This document shows positions 8,546 to 16,709 of a stretch of DNA of 37,053 nucleotides, piece by piece; positions within the stretch are counted from its first letter, which is position 1, and the number at the start of each line of letters is the position of its first letter. This DNA is from Thermoanaerobaculales bacterium (GTDB lineage Bacteria > Acidobacteriota > Thermoanaerobaculia > Thermoanaerobaculales > Sulfomarinibacteraceae): NCBI GenBank assembly GCA_025456385.1, contig JALOKS010000006.1, positions 1-37,053 on the forward strand, given 5' to 3'. Under the pieces are notes generated by a model. The model was not told the origin of the DNA, made no database searches, and was given only the letters and a program-made list of their open reading frames with translations. Made by a program: the position numbers and the translations under genes.

Positions 8546-9295
8546 ATGAGCGCCCGCATGAAGCTGGTGGTCGCCTACCTCGGGGCGCCCTTCGCGGGTT
8601 GGCAGCGCCAGCGGAACCAGCCGACGGTCCAGGGCGAGCTCGAGCGCGCCCTCGCGCAGGTCACCGGCGGCCGCGCCGGCGCCGTGGTCGGGGCCGGCCG
8701 GACCGACGCCGGCGTCCACGCCGCCGGCCAGGTCGCGCACTGCGACCTGCCGGAGCGGCTGCCCCCCGCGGCCCTGGTGCGGGCCCTCAACGCGGCGCTG
8801 CCGCCGGCGATCCGGGTCCGCGCCGCGGCCCGGGTCGATCCCGGCTTCCACGCGCGGTCGAGCGCGCGGGGCAAGCTCTACACCTTCCGCGCCGGCTGGC
8901 GGGAGCCACTTCTGCCCTGGCTCGGGCTGCGGGTCGCGACGGTGGCGCCGGTCGACCTCGACGCGCTCGGGGCCGCGTTGCGGATCCTGCCGGGCACCCG
9001 CGACTGGGCGTCGTTCACGGTCCCCGAGCCGGGGCCGGACTCGACCGTGCGGACCCTCTTCCGAGTCGATCTCCGCCGTCGGCGAGCGGGCTTCGAGGCC
9101 GACTTCGTCGGCGACGGCTTCCTGCGCTACCAGGTGCGCCGCATGATGGGCGCCGCGCTCGAGGTCGCCGGCGGTCTCCGCAGCCCCGAGGACCTGCGCG
9201 CGCTGGTCGCGGACCCGCGGCCCGGCGCCGCCATCCGCACCGCGGCCGCGGGGGGCCTCTGCCTCGAGCGGGTTTACTATCGGAGCGGACCCTGA
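8546..9295 (+). CDS. truA: tRNA pseudouridine(38-40) synthase
   Basis: Isomerises uridines 38-40 in the anticodon arm of many tRNAs. The 249-residue protein shows the catalytic motif AGRTDAGVHA with the nucleophile D54. Other TruA features are FAGWQRQ, the HARSSARGKLYTF segment and the C-terminal FLRYQVRRMMG. The ATG at 8546 follows a GAGG (8532-8535) by 10 bases; an internal ATG at 8558 is possible and would remove four residues. It is the first gene of the plus-strand block, divergent from the exported hypothetical. Confidence 0.93.
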   Translation: MSARMKLVVAYLGAPFAGWQRQRNQPTVQGELERALAQVTGGRAGAVVGAGRTDAGVHAAGQVAHCDLPERLPPAALVRALNAALPPAIRVRAAARVDPGFHARSSARGKLYTFRAGWREPLLPWLGLRVATVAPVDLDALGAALRILPGTRDWASFTVPEPGPDSTVRTLFRVDLRRRRAGFEADFVGDGFLRYQVRRMMGAALEVAGGLRSPEDLRALVADPRPGAAIRTAAAGGLCLERVYYRSGP

Positions 9296-9389
9296 GCCGC
9301 AGCCCCTGAGGCTCGCCCTTCGCGCGCGACGACGACGACCGGGGCCTGCGGTCGCTGTGGTAGACTCCACGATCCTGGTGCTTTGAGTG

Positions 9390-10202
9390 ATGCAACCCCT
9401 CGATGAGATCGCACAGCCCGGGTCGCGCGAGCGCGAGATCCTGGAGCGCCTCGACCCGCACCGGCTGCCACGCCACGTCGCCATCATCATGGACGGCAAC
9501 GGCCGCTGGGCGCAGGCGCGCGGCCTGCCCCGGGTCGAGGGGCACCGGGCCGGCGTGCGGGCGGTTCGCGAGGTGGTCGAGACCGCGGCCCGGCTCGGCC
9601 TCGAGGCGATCACGCTCTACGCCTTCTCGACCGAGAACTGGAAGCGCCCGCGGCACGAGGTCCTCACCCTGATGGCCCTGCTCGAGGAGTACATCGGCCG
9701 CGAGCTCGAGACGATGCGCTCGAACAACCTCCGCTTCCGTCCCATCGGCCGCCTCGACGAGCTCGACCGCTCGGTCCAGAAGGCGCTCGCGCGCGCCGTT
9801 GCCCAGACCGCAGCCTGCACCGGCACCGTCATCCAGATCGCCCTCAACTACTCCGGCCGGCAGGAGCTCACCGAGCTCGTGCGCGCCGCGGTCGCGGAGG
9901 CGCGTCTCGGCGCCGTGGCGGCCGAGGCCGTCGACGAGGCCTGGGTCGAGGCCCGGCTCGCCACCAGCGGGCTTGCGGACCCCGACCTCCTGATCCGCAC
10001 CTCGGGCGAGCAGCGGATCTCGAACTTCCTGCTCTGGCAGCTGGCCTACACGGAGATCGCCTTCAGCCCCGTCCTCTGGCCGGACTTCCGCCAGGCCGAC
10101 CTGCTCGAGGCCCTGGTCGACTACCAGCAGCGCGAGCGGCGTTTCGGCGGCCTCGCTCCGCAGGCCGGGGTGTTGTCAGCGCCCGGCACCGCGCGGGCCT
10201 AG
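9390..10202 (+). CDS. uppS: Undecaprenyl (polyprenyl) diphosphate synthase
   Basis: A cis-prenyltransferase that makes the C55 lipid carrier for peptidoglycan and other envelope glycans. It has 270 residues. The diagnostic block IIMDGNGRWA has the catalytic D35, followed by GHRAG, LYAFSTENWKRP, and the C-terminal RTSGEQRISNFLLWQ. A GTG directly before the ATG (9387) could also start it. It is three bases from cdsA, giving the usual uppS-cdsA pair of lipid genes. Confidence 0.95.
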   Translation: MQPLDEIAQPGSREREILERLDPHRLPRHVAIIMDGNGRWAQARGLPRVEGHRAGVRAVREVVETAARLGLEAITLYAFSTENWKRPRHEVLTLMALLEEYIGRELETMRSNNLRFRPIGRLDELDRSVQKALARAVAQTAACTGTVIQIALNYSGRQELTELVRAAVAEARLGAVAAEAVDEAWVEARLATSGLADPDLLIRTSGEQRISNFLLWQLAYTEIAFSPVLWPDFRQADLLEALVDYQQRERRFGGLAPQAGVLSAPGTARA

Positions 10203-10205
10203 GCG

Positions 10206-11021
10206 ATGGCGCGCGGTCAACGGGAGCTCGTCGCGCTCGCCGCGATTCCCGCCCTGGCGGCGATCGTCATCTTCCTGCCGCCGTGGGTCTTCCTGGCGGT
10301 GCTCGCGGCCGCGGTGGCGGTGGCCTGCGACGAGCTCCTGGCCATGGCGCGCGGCGCCGGCTTCATCACGGGCCGCTGGCTGCAGGTCGCATCCCTGCTC
10401 GCGCTCCTCGCGGCGTCCTGGACCCGCGGCGTCGGCGGCCTGGCGGTCGCGGTCATCGCCGTCGTCGTCGTCCTGCCGACCCTTCGCCTCGCCGACCCGC
10501 GCGCGCCGCAGGGGGCGCTCGGGGGCATCGCCGTCGAGGTCCTCGCCATCGTCTACCTCGGCGCGACGGCGGCCTGCCTCGGCTGGCTGCTGCTGTGGCC
10601 CGCACCGCCGCAGGGCCTCAAGCTCCTGTTCTTCTACCTCGCCTGCATCTGGATCGGCGACTCGGGCGCCTACTACCTGGGCCGCTCGCTCGGACGGCAC
10701 AAGATGTCGCCCCGGATCAGCCCCAACAAGACCCTGGAGGGGCTCGCCGGCGGCGTCACGGTGACCTTCGTCGCCGCCTGGCTGGCGGCGTGGGTGCTGC
10801 AGCTCGAGCTCGCCGCCGTCCACGTGTGGGCGCTCGCCGCCATCCTCGCGGTCGCCACCCCGCTCGGCGACCTCATCGAGTCCCTCTTCAAGCGCGACAC
10901 GGGCGTCAAGGACTCGTCGTCCCTGCTGCCGGGGCACGGCGGTCTCCTCGACCGCACCGACAGCCTGCTCTACCCGGCGCCCCTGGTCGTCGCCTACCTG
11001 GCGCTCTGCGGGCTCCTGTGA
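10206..11021 (+). CDS. cdsA: Phosphatidate cytidylyltransferase (CDP-diglyceride synthase)
   Basis: Makes CDP-diacylglycerol from CTP and phosphatidic acid, the branch point of phospholipid synthesis, in the inner membrane. The 271-residue protein is highly hydrophobic with about 7-8 membrane helices. The family signature is at the C-terminus: LGRHKMSPRISPNKTLEG, then GDLIESLFKRDTG, VKDSS, and HGGLLDRTDSLL with its Mg-binding Asp. It follows uppS by three bases. In many bacteria dxr lies between cdsA and rseP; here only 106 bp separates them. Confidence 0.94.
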   Translation: MARGQRELVALAAIPALAAIVIFLPPWVFLAVLAAAVAVACDELLAMARGAGFITGRWLQVASLLALLAASWTRGVGGLAVAVIAVVVVLPTLRLADPRAPQGALGGIAVEVLAIVYLGATAACLGWLLLWPAPPQGLKLLFFYLACIWIGDSGAYYLGRSLGRHKMSPRISPNKTLEGLAGGVTVTFVAAWLAAWVLQLELAAVHVWALAAILAVATPLGDLIESLFKRDTGVKDSSSLLPGHGGLLDRTDSLLYPAPLVVAYLALCGLL

Positions 11022-11127
11022 TCGACGCCGACGACCCCGCCCGCAGCCCAGCTCCCGCACCGCGCGCCGAGCCTGGGCGGCGCGACGCCGGGAATGGCGG
11101 CATGCCGGCCGCCGGTTCGGACGAGCG

Positions 11128-12477
11128 ATGCTGACTCTCATCGCCTTCGTCTTCGTGATCGGGGTGCTGATCACCATCCACGAGGCCGGCCACTTCGTGG
11201 TCGCGCGGTTGCTCGGCGCACCCGTCGAGGTCTTCTCGATCGGTTTCGGCAAGCGGCTGTGGGGCTTCCAGCGCGGCGGCACCGACTACCGGATCTCGTT
11301 GATCCCGCTCGGCGGCTACGTGCGCATCATCGGCCTCGGGCCGGACGAATCGGACGTGGTCGCGGGCGGCGCGGGTTCCACCGATCTCCTGCCCCGCTGG
11401 CGCCGCGCCCTCATCCTGCTCGCCGGGCCGCTGACGAACATCGCTGCGGCGGTGGGTTTCGTCGCCCTCGCCTTCGCGATCGGTGTCGAGACCGCGGCCT
11501 ACCTCGAGGAGGAGCCGCGGGTCGGCTGGGTCGCCCCGGGCTCGGCGGCCGAGGCGGCCGGCATCCGCGAGGGCGACCTCGTGCGGGCCGTCGCCGGTGA
11601 TGCCGTCGCGGCGTGGCGTGACCTCGAGATCGCCCTGCTGACCGCCGGCAGCGGCGAGCTCTCGCTGACGATCGAGCGCGCGGGAGAGACGCTCGAGACG
11701 CCGATCGTCCTCGCCGAGGCCGGGGCGCTCGGCGTCGCCGACTCAGGCATCGAGCCGCGCCTCGCGGCGATCGTGCAGCCGGTGGCCAACGGGCCGGCGG
11801 CGCGGGCCGGCATCGAGGCCGGCGACCGCGTGCTGTCGATCCGGCGCACCCCGGTCGAGGACCACGAGCCGATGCCGGTCGCCCAGTACTACGACCTGCC
11901 CCGCCTCATCGAGCCGCTGCCGGCGACCGAGATCGTGGTCGAGGTGCTCCGCGACGGTGCGACCCGGTCCTTCACCGTGACCACCCGCAACGAGGGGGGC
12001 ACGGGCAAGATCGGCGTCGGCGCGGTGTTCCCCACCGTGACCCTCAAGCTCGCGCCGGGGGCGGCGCTGGAAGCTGGATTCTCCGAGTGCCGTCGGATGA
12101 CCCACCAGACCTTCCGGGTCATCGGCCAGCTGCTGACCGGCCGCACCTCGATCCGCCAGATGTCGGGCCCCGTGGGCATCGCCCAGATCTCCGGCGAGGC
12201 CGCCCGCAGCGGGCTGCAGTCTCTGATCATGTTCATGGGCGTCATCTCGCTGCAGCTCGGCATCTTCAACCTGCTGCCGATCCCGATTCTCGACGGCGGC
12301 CACCTGACGATCATCGCCTTCGAGACCGTCATCCGCCGTGATCTCCCGCAGCGGGTCAAGGAGCGGATCCTCGAGGTCGGCTTCTACCTTCTGATCCTCC
12401 TCATGATCGTCGTCACCTTCAACGACATCGTCGGCCGCCTTCCCGAGAGCGTCCGCCAGTTCTTCTTCCGTGGCTGA
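11128..12477 (+). CDS. rseP: RIP metalloprotease RseP
   Basis: A site-2 membrane protease of 449 residues. The zinc motif HEAGH is at residues 18-22 in the first helix. The third metal ligand is in ILDGGHL near residue 390. Two PDZ domains lie between, the first near 125-195 (WVAPGSAAEAAGIREGD) and the second near 205-285 (GPAARAGIEAGD). In E. coli RseP cleaves the anti-sigma factor RseA and remnant signal peptides; the local substrate is not known. The C-terminal helices end with a short basic tail. The order uppS-cdsA-rseP is conserved across Gram-negative groups. Confidence 0.94.
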   Translation: MLTLIAFVFVIGVLITIHEAGHFVVARLLGAPVEVFSIGFGKRLWGFQRGGTDYRISLIPLGGYVRIIGLGPDESDVVAGGAGSTDLLPRWRRALILLAGPLTNIAAAVGFVALAFAIGVETAAYLEEEPRVGWVAPGSAAEAAGIREGDLVRAVAGDAVAAWRDLEIALLTAGSGELSLTIERAGETLETPIVLAEAGALGVADSGIEPRLAAIVQPVANGPAARAGIEAGDRVLSIRRTPVEDHEPMPVAQYYDLPRLIEPLPATEIVVEVLRDGATRSFTVTTRNEGGTGKIGVGAVFPTVTLKLAPGAALEAGFSECRRMTHQTFRVIGQLLTGRTSIRQMSGPVGIAQISGEAARSGLQSLIMFMGVISLQLGIFNLLPIPILDGGHLTIIAFETVIRRDLPQRVKERILEVGFYLLILLMIVVTFNDIVGRLPESVRQFFFRG

Positions 12478-12510
12478 GCCGGCGCGACCGACGTGCTAAG
12501 GTTTGCGCCG

Positions 12511-13212
12511 ATGGCCCGACGTGCCCTGGCAGTGGTCGTCTTCGTGGCCTGCGCCGGCACGGTGTTCTGGTTCTCGCTCGTCCACACCGTGCACCGCGGG
12601 ACGCTGGCCGTTCCCGACCTCGGGGGGCAATCTGTCGCCAGCGCCCGGGAGCGCGCGCACGACCTCGGGCTCGAGATCGCGGTCGAGGAGCCCGGGGTGT
12701 TCTCGGTCGCGGTCGAGCCCGGCGCGATCGCCGCTCAGGAGCCGGCGCCGGGCTTCCACGTCAAGGCCGGTTCCACCGTCACGGTTCGAGTGAGCCTCGG
12801 GGGCGAGCGCATCGCGGTCCCCGAGGTCAGGGGCGGCTCGCTGGCCAGCGCCGAGCGCGAGATCGAGCGGGTCGGCCTCGCGATCGGGCGACGCGCGCGG
12901 GTGGAGGCGCAGGGTGCGGCCGACCGCGTGGTCGCCACCGGGCCGCCGGTCGGCCGCCTGCTGGCGCCACAGTCCAGGGTCGACATCCTGGTCAACGCCG
13001 CACCGGCGGCGGAGACCTGGGTCATGCCGTCGCTGGTGTCGCAGCCCCTGGCCTCGGCGGAGAGGCTGTGCCGCGTCAACCGCCTGCGGCTCGGGCAGGC
13101 CCGCGAGGTCGACTATCCGGGGCTGGCGGCCGGGGTCGTCCTCCGCCAGTACCCGCCGGCCGGCTCGCCGGTCGCGGCCTCCGATATCATCACCGTGTGG
13201 GTGAGCCGATGA
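12511..13212 (+). CDS. Membrane-anchored triple-PASTA protein
   Basis: A 233-residue protein with one N-terminal membrane helix (about residues 5-27) and three PASTA-like repeats of about 65 residues. Typical repeat phrases are VPDLGGQSVASARERAHDLGL, with QEPAPG and VKAGSTVTVRVS. There is no kinase domain, unlike the PknB-type PASTA kinases. PASTA repeats bind peptidoglycan or mediate contacts at the envelope; the function here is not known. An AAGG (12499-12502) about 9 bases before the ATG fixes the start. Its stop overlaps the rpe ATG (ATGA). Confidence 0.85.
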   Translation: MARRALAVVVFVACAGTVFWFSLVHTVHRGTLAVPDLGGQSVASARERAHDLGLEIAVEEPGVFSVAVEPGAIAAQEPAPGFHVKAGSTVTVRVSLGGERIAVPEVRGGSLASAEREIERVGLAIGRRARVEAQGAADRVVATGPPVGRLLAPQSRVDILVNAAPAAETWVMPSLVSQPLASAERLCRVNRLRLGQAREVDYPGLAAGVVLRQYPPAGSPVAASDIITVWVSR

Positions 13213-13874
13213 CCGTCCGCCTCGCGCCTTCCCTGCTGGCAGCCGACTTCTCCTGCCTGCGGTCGGAGATCGCGGAGGTGCAGGGGCTGGGGGTCGAGCT
13301 CCTCCACCTCGACATCATGGACGGGCACTTCGTCCCCAACCTCAGCTTCGGACCGCCGGTGGTGGCGCCGCTGCTCCCGCACTGTCGGGTTCCGCTCGAT
13401 GCCCACCTCATGGTCTCCGACCCCGACCCGCTGGTCGCCGAGCTCGGCGCGCTGGGAGTGGCCCGGATCGCGGTCCACGTTGAGACCTGCCCACACCTCC
13501 AGCGCAGCCTCGCCGGAGTGCGCGCCGCGGGCGCCTCCCCCGGGATCGCCATCAACCCGGCGACGGCGCTGGTCCTGCTCGAGGACGCCCTGGCGTGGGC
13601 CGACTTCGTGCTCGTCATGTCCGTCAACCCGGGCTTCGGCGGGCAGCCCTTCATCCCCGAGAGCATCGAGCGGGTCCGGCGCCTGCGGCGCATGGCCGTG
13701 GGCCGCACCCTCGACATCGCCGTCGACGGCGGCGTCGACCGCTCGAACGCCGGCGAGCTCGCGGCCGCCGGTGCGACCACCCTGATCGCCGGCTCGTCGG
13801 TGTTCGGCACCACCGACCGCCCAGGGGCCGTCGCCGCCCTGCGGCGCGCGATCGCCGAAGGAGTAGCCCGATGA
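13209..13874 (+). CDS. rpe: Ribulose-phosphate 3-epimerase
   Basis: Interconverts D-ribulose 5-phosphate and D-xylulose 5-phosphate in the pentose phosphate pathway. It is a TIM barrel of 221 residues. Signatures are LAPSLLAADFSCL, HLDIMDGHFVPNLSFGP with the metal ligands and catalytic Asp, DAHLMV, VMSVNPGFGGQ, and the second catalytic Asp in DIAVDGGV. It overlaps the PASTA gene upstream and the lipoprotein gene downstream, each by ATGA, so the three genes are one translationally coupled run. Confidence 0.95.
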   Translation: MTVRLAPSLLAADFSCLRSEIAEVQGLGVELLHLDIMDGHFVPNLSFGPPVVAPLLPHCRVPLDAHLMVSDPDPLVAELGALGVARIAVHVETCPHLQRSLAGVRAAGASPGIAINPATALVLLEDALAWADFVLVMSVNPGFGGQPFIPESIERVRRLRRMAVGRTLDIAVDGGVDRSNAGELAAAGATTLIAGSSVFGTTDRPGAVAALRRAIAEGVAR

Positions 13875-14608
13875 CGTATCCGAGACGCGTGCCGACGGTC
13901 GTGCTCGCGGCCCTTCTGATGACGGCCGCCTGCGCGAGCGGCAAGCGCGAGAGCGACCTCCTCGACCAGCTGGCGAACCTGGACAAGGAAACGATCTTCG
14001 AGCAGGCCGAGGCCCTGTACCAGGAGAAGGAGTACGCCCGGTCGCGCGACCTCTTCGGCTTCGTCTACGACACCTTCCCGAACGACCCCCTGGGTCACAA
14101 GGCGGCCCTGCGGGTCGCCGACACCTACGCGATCAAGAGGGACGTCGGCAACCTGACCGAGGCGCGCCTCCGCTACCGCGACTTCGCCAACCGCTACCCG
14201 AACGACCCCGACCGCGACTACGCGCTGTTCATGGTCGGTCAGACCTACTCGGCCCGCAGGCTGCGCCCCGACCGCGACCTCAGCGACATCGGCGAGGCCC
14301 TCGCCGCCTACCAGCAGCTGATCGCCCTCTACCCGAACTCGACGCACCTCGCCGAGGCCGAGGCGCAGGTGCAGGAGCTGCGCGAGCTGCTCGCCGAACA
14401 TGACTGGCTTGTCGCCGACTTTTATCGCAAGAATAGGTTCTACCAAGGGGCTCTGTGGCGCCTTGAATATATCGTGGAAAACTACCCGAATTACTCGAAA
14501 ATCGAGCTTGTCAACTCGCGGATTAGCGAGCTGCAAACCTTGATTCAAGAGCGCGAAGCAGCGTGGAAAAAGCGGCTCGAAGAGCTGCAGAAACAGCCTG
14601 AGGATTGA
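13871..14608 (+). CDS. BamD-like outer membrane assembly lipoprotein
   Basis: 245 residues. A signal peptide ends in a lipobox-like MTAAC with a lipidated Cys at residue 18. It is followed by tetratricopeptide-like repeats (AEALYQEKEYARSRDLFGFVYDTFPND; RYRDFANRYPND; YQQLIALYPNS; FYQGALWRLEYIVENYPN). This is the build of BamD/YfiO, which supports insertion of beta-barrel proteins into the outer membrane. CpoB/YbgF-type proteins are an alternative. The final 70 codons are strikingly poorer in G+C (about 50 % over 14401-14580), with codons rare elsewhere in the window (ATA, AGG, AAA, TTT). The start overlaps rpe by ATGA. Confidence 0.85.
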   Translation: MTYPRRVPTVVLAALLMTAACASGKRESDLLDQLANLDKETIFEQAEALYQEKEYARSRDLFGFVYDTFPNDPLGHKAALRVADTYAIKRDVGNLTEARLRYRDFANRYPNDPDRDYALFMVGQTYSARRLRPDRDLSDIGEALAAYQQLIALYPNSTHLAEAEAQVQELRELLAEHDWLVADFYRKNRFYQGALWRLEYIVENYPNYSKIELVNSRISELQTLIQEREAAWKKRLEELQKQPED

Positions 14609-14667
14609 CGGATCGGCGGGCGCTGGGTTAACCTGAAGTCGTGGTATCTACAGCGGGGAGAGGGCTT

Positions 14668-15759
14668 ATGAGCGCCACGATTCGGATCGCCATCATCGCC
14701 GTTCTGCTTCCTCTGGCGGTCGCGGCTCAGTCGGTGGCACCGCCTCCGAGGCCGCTGCACCTCGTCAACGACCACTGGACGCCTTACGATCCGCCCTCCG
14801 AGTTTCCCGAGAACGCCGTGGTCCACACCATCGTCAAGGGCGACACCCTGTGGGACCTCGCGGCCCACTACCTCGGCGACCCCTTCCTGTGGCCGCAGAT
14901 CTGGGAGCGCAACCCCTACATCAAGGACTCGCACTGGATCTACCCCGGCGACCCCCTGGTCATCGACCTCGCGGTGCAGGAGGCGGCGCCGGTCGCGGAG
15001 GCGGTCCCGGCGGCTGAGGAGCCGGTCCCGGAGCCCGTCCCTGATGCCGGTGTCGGGGCCGTGGAGGAAGCGCCACATCCGCTCGGCAGCTCGGCCGACG
15101 TCTACTGCTTCGCCGAGCTCGTCCAGGACGAGGGCGTCTTCTCGCGCACGATCAGCTCGGCGGAGCGCATCACTTTCCAGGACCAGTACTCGGAAGGCGA
15201 CATCGTCTACGTCGACGGCGGCGCCGCGCAGGGCATGCAGGCGGGGGACCGCTTCTTCATCCTCCACCGCATCCGCCCGCTCGCCCACCCGGTGTCGGGT
15301 TCCAGGCTCGGCGTGGTCTACAGCCAGGTCGGCCAGCTCAAGATCCTGTGCGCGCAGGAGAACACGTCGATCGCCGAGATCACGATGGCCTGTGACCCGG
15401 TCTCGATCGGGGACGTGCTGAAGCCCTTCTCGCCGATTCCGGTGCCGCTGGTGATCAGCCCCGACCCGGCCGACCGCTGCGACCTGCCCAACGGCAAGCC
15501 GCTCGGCTACCTCACCTACAACCGGGACGACCAGATCGACATCGGCACCCACTGGCTGGTGTTCCTCGACCTCGGCGCCGCCGACGGCGTCTATCCGGGC
15601 ACCTTCGTCACCGTGTTCCGCGACAACCCGGTGGTGGGGATGCCGCGGCTGGTGATGGGCGAGGCGGGCGTGCTGCGCACCGACGAGACCTACTCGACCG
15701 CCATCATCACCCGCGCCTGGGCGCCGCTCGCCATCGGCGACCGCATCGAGATCAAGTAG
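14668..15759 (+). CDS. Exported LysM-domain protein
   Basis: 363 residues with a signal peptide (MSATIRIAIIAVLLPLAVAA). One LysM domain lies near residues 52-100 (VVHTIVKGDTLWDLAAHYLGDPFLWPQIW, then NPYIKDSHWIYPGDPLVI), and it should bind peptidoglycan. A Pro/Glu/Ala linker leads to a C-terminal region of about 240 residues with no family that I recognise. Proteins of this plan with the PQIWERNPYIKDPHWIYPG phrase occur widely in Acidobacteriota and Desulfobacterota. The ribosome site GGGGAGAGGG (14654-14663) decides for the ATG at 14668 against a GTG at 14641. A strong terminator follows. Confidence 0.88.
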   Translation: MSATIRIAIIAVLLPLAVAAQSVAPPPRPLHLVNDHWTPYDPPSEFPENAVVHTIVKGDTLWDLAAHYLGDPFLWPQIWERNPYIKDSHWIYPGDPLVIDLAVQEAAPVAEAVPAAEEPVPEPVPDAGVGAVEEAPHPLGSSADVYCFAELVQDEGVFSRTISSAERITFQDQYSEGDIVYVDGGAAQGMQAGDRFFILHRIRPLAHPVSGSRLGVVYSQVGQLKILCAQENTSIAEITMACDPVSIGDVLKPFSPIPVPLVISPDPADRCDLPNGKPLGYLTYNRDDQIDIGTHWLVFLDLGAADGVYPGTFVTVFRDNPVVGMPRLVMGEAGVLRTDETYSTAIITRAWAPLAIGDRIEIK

Positions 15760-15779
15760 CCCGCGCTCCCGACACGTCC

Positions 15780-15806
15780 GGGGCCCCGCGTGCGGGGCCC
15801 CTTTTT
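15780..15806 (+). terminator. Rho-independent terminator after the LysM gene
   Basis: A perfect 9-bp GC stem, GGGGCCCCG (15780-15788) paired with CGGGGCCCC (15793-15801), has a four-base loop and is followed by five T. It ends the truA-to-LysM plus-strand run, or at least its last segment. Confidence 0.92.
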
Positions 15807-15820
15807 GTTATGCTCGCGGC

Positions 15821-16291
15821 GTGCTCCCGGGCTGGGTCTTCGACGACGCCGATCGCGCTTTCATGGCGCTCGCCTTGGCAGAGGCGGAGGCAGCTGCGGT
15901 GCGCAGCGAGGTGCCCGTCGGGGCGGTGGTCGTTCGCGACGGCGAGCTCGTGGCCCGCGCCGGCAACCGGCGGGTCGAGCTCGGCGACCCGACCGCTCAT
16001 GCCGAGCTGCTGGTGGTCGCCGCGGCCGGCCGTCGTCTCGGCGACTGGCGGCTCGCGGGCTGCACGCTGTACGTCACCCTGGAGCCCTGCCCGATGTGCA
16101 CCGCGGCCTGCCGTCAGGCGCGTCTCGGGCTCGTCGTGTGGGGTGCCGCGGACCCGCAGCTCGGCGCCTGCGGCTCGGTGCTGGACCTCGCCGGCGACCC
16201 CCGCCTCGGCCCACCCCTCGCCCAGCGCGGCGGGCTCGAGGCCGAGGCCTGCGCCGCCCTCGTGCGCGGCTTCTTTGCCAAACGGCGCTGA
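15821..16291 (+). CDS. tadA: tRNA-specific adenosine deaminase
   Basis: Deaminates A34 to inosine in tRNA-Arg(ACG). The 156-residue protein has the zinc site of the cytidine/deoxycytidylate deaminase fold: HAEL near residue 59, with the proton-shuttling Glu, and PCPMC near 88-92. N-terminal AEAAAVRSEVPVGAVVV and TLEPCPMC are typical of TadA. The start is taken as GTG 15821; an internal ATG at 15863 would remove 14 residues. It lies just before two tRNA-Ser genes and the SRP RNA gene, and its last codons overlap the promoter of that RNA group. Confidence 0.92.
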   Translation: MLPGWVFDDADRAFMALALAEAEAAAVRSEVPVGAVVVRDGELVARAGNRRVELGDPTAHAELLVVAAAGRRLGDWRLAGCTLYVTLEPCPMCTAACRQARLGLVVWGAADPQLGACGSVLDLAGDPRLGPPLAQRGGLEAEACAALVRGFFAKRR

Positions 16292-16303
16292 GCGTCGTAG
16301 AAT
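16275..16303 (+). promoter_or_regulatory. Sigma-70-type promoter of the tRNA-Ser/SRP RNA group
   Basis: TTGCCA (16275-16280), a 17-base spacer, and TAGAAT (16298-16303): five of six matches in each hexamer. Transcription would start near 16310, just before the first tRNA-Ser. The -35 part lies inside the tadA coding end. Confidence 0.75.
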
Positions 16304-16316
16304 ACAGGGTCCGCGC

Positions 16317-16406
16317 GGAGAGGTGCCGGAGTGGTCGATCGGGGCGGTCTCGAAAACCGTTGACCTTTCACGAGGTCCGAGGGTTCGAATCCCTCCCTCT
16401 CCGCCA
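16317..16406 (+). tRNA. tRNA-Ser (anticodon CGA)
   Basis: The acceptor stem GGAGAGG (16317-16323) pairs with CCTCTCC (16396-16402). The discriminator is G and CCA is encoded (16404-16406). The anticodon stem GCGGT/ACCGT closes the loop CTCGAAA, giving anticodon CGA for UCG codons. A long variable arm follows, as expected for class II tRNA-Ser, and the T-loop is GGTTCGAATCC. Confidence 0.96.
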
Positions 16407-16426
16407 GCTTCCTTGACAACCCGACC

Positions 16427-16516
<90 letters not shown>

Positions 16517-16523
16517 CTGCCAC

Positions 16524-16650
16524 CGAGCCCGGCATGGAGCTCGGGCCCTGTGCATCGTCGTCCTCCGAACCGTGTCAGGCCCGGAAGGGAGCAGCACTCA
16601 GGGGGAACGCGACGAGTGCCGCAGGTCGCCTGAGCTCCATGGCGGGCTCG
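16524..16650 (+). ncRNA. ffs: Signal recognition particle RNA, small bacterial (4.5S) type
   Basis: The conserved apical hairpin is present around 16573-16600: GTCAGGCCCGGAAGGGAGCA, with the GGAA tetraloop and the asymmetric/symmetric loops bound by Ffh. The flanks form a long hairpin: 16524-16546 pairs almost fully with 16628-16650, and TGCATCGTCG with CGACGAGTGC further in. The mature ends may lie several bases inside the range given. It lies directly after the two tRNA-Ser genes and probably shares their promoter. Confidence 0.93.
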
Positions 16651-16709
16651 TCCGTCGTCGGCGCCGGCACCCGGGCTCGCGGCCCTGCCCGCTCCCGCAC
16701 CGGCGCATC

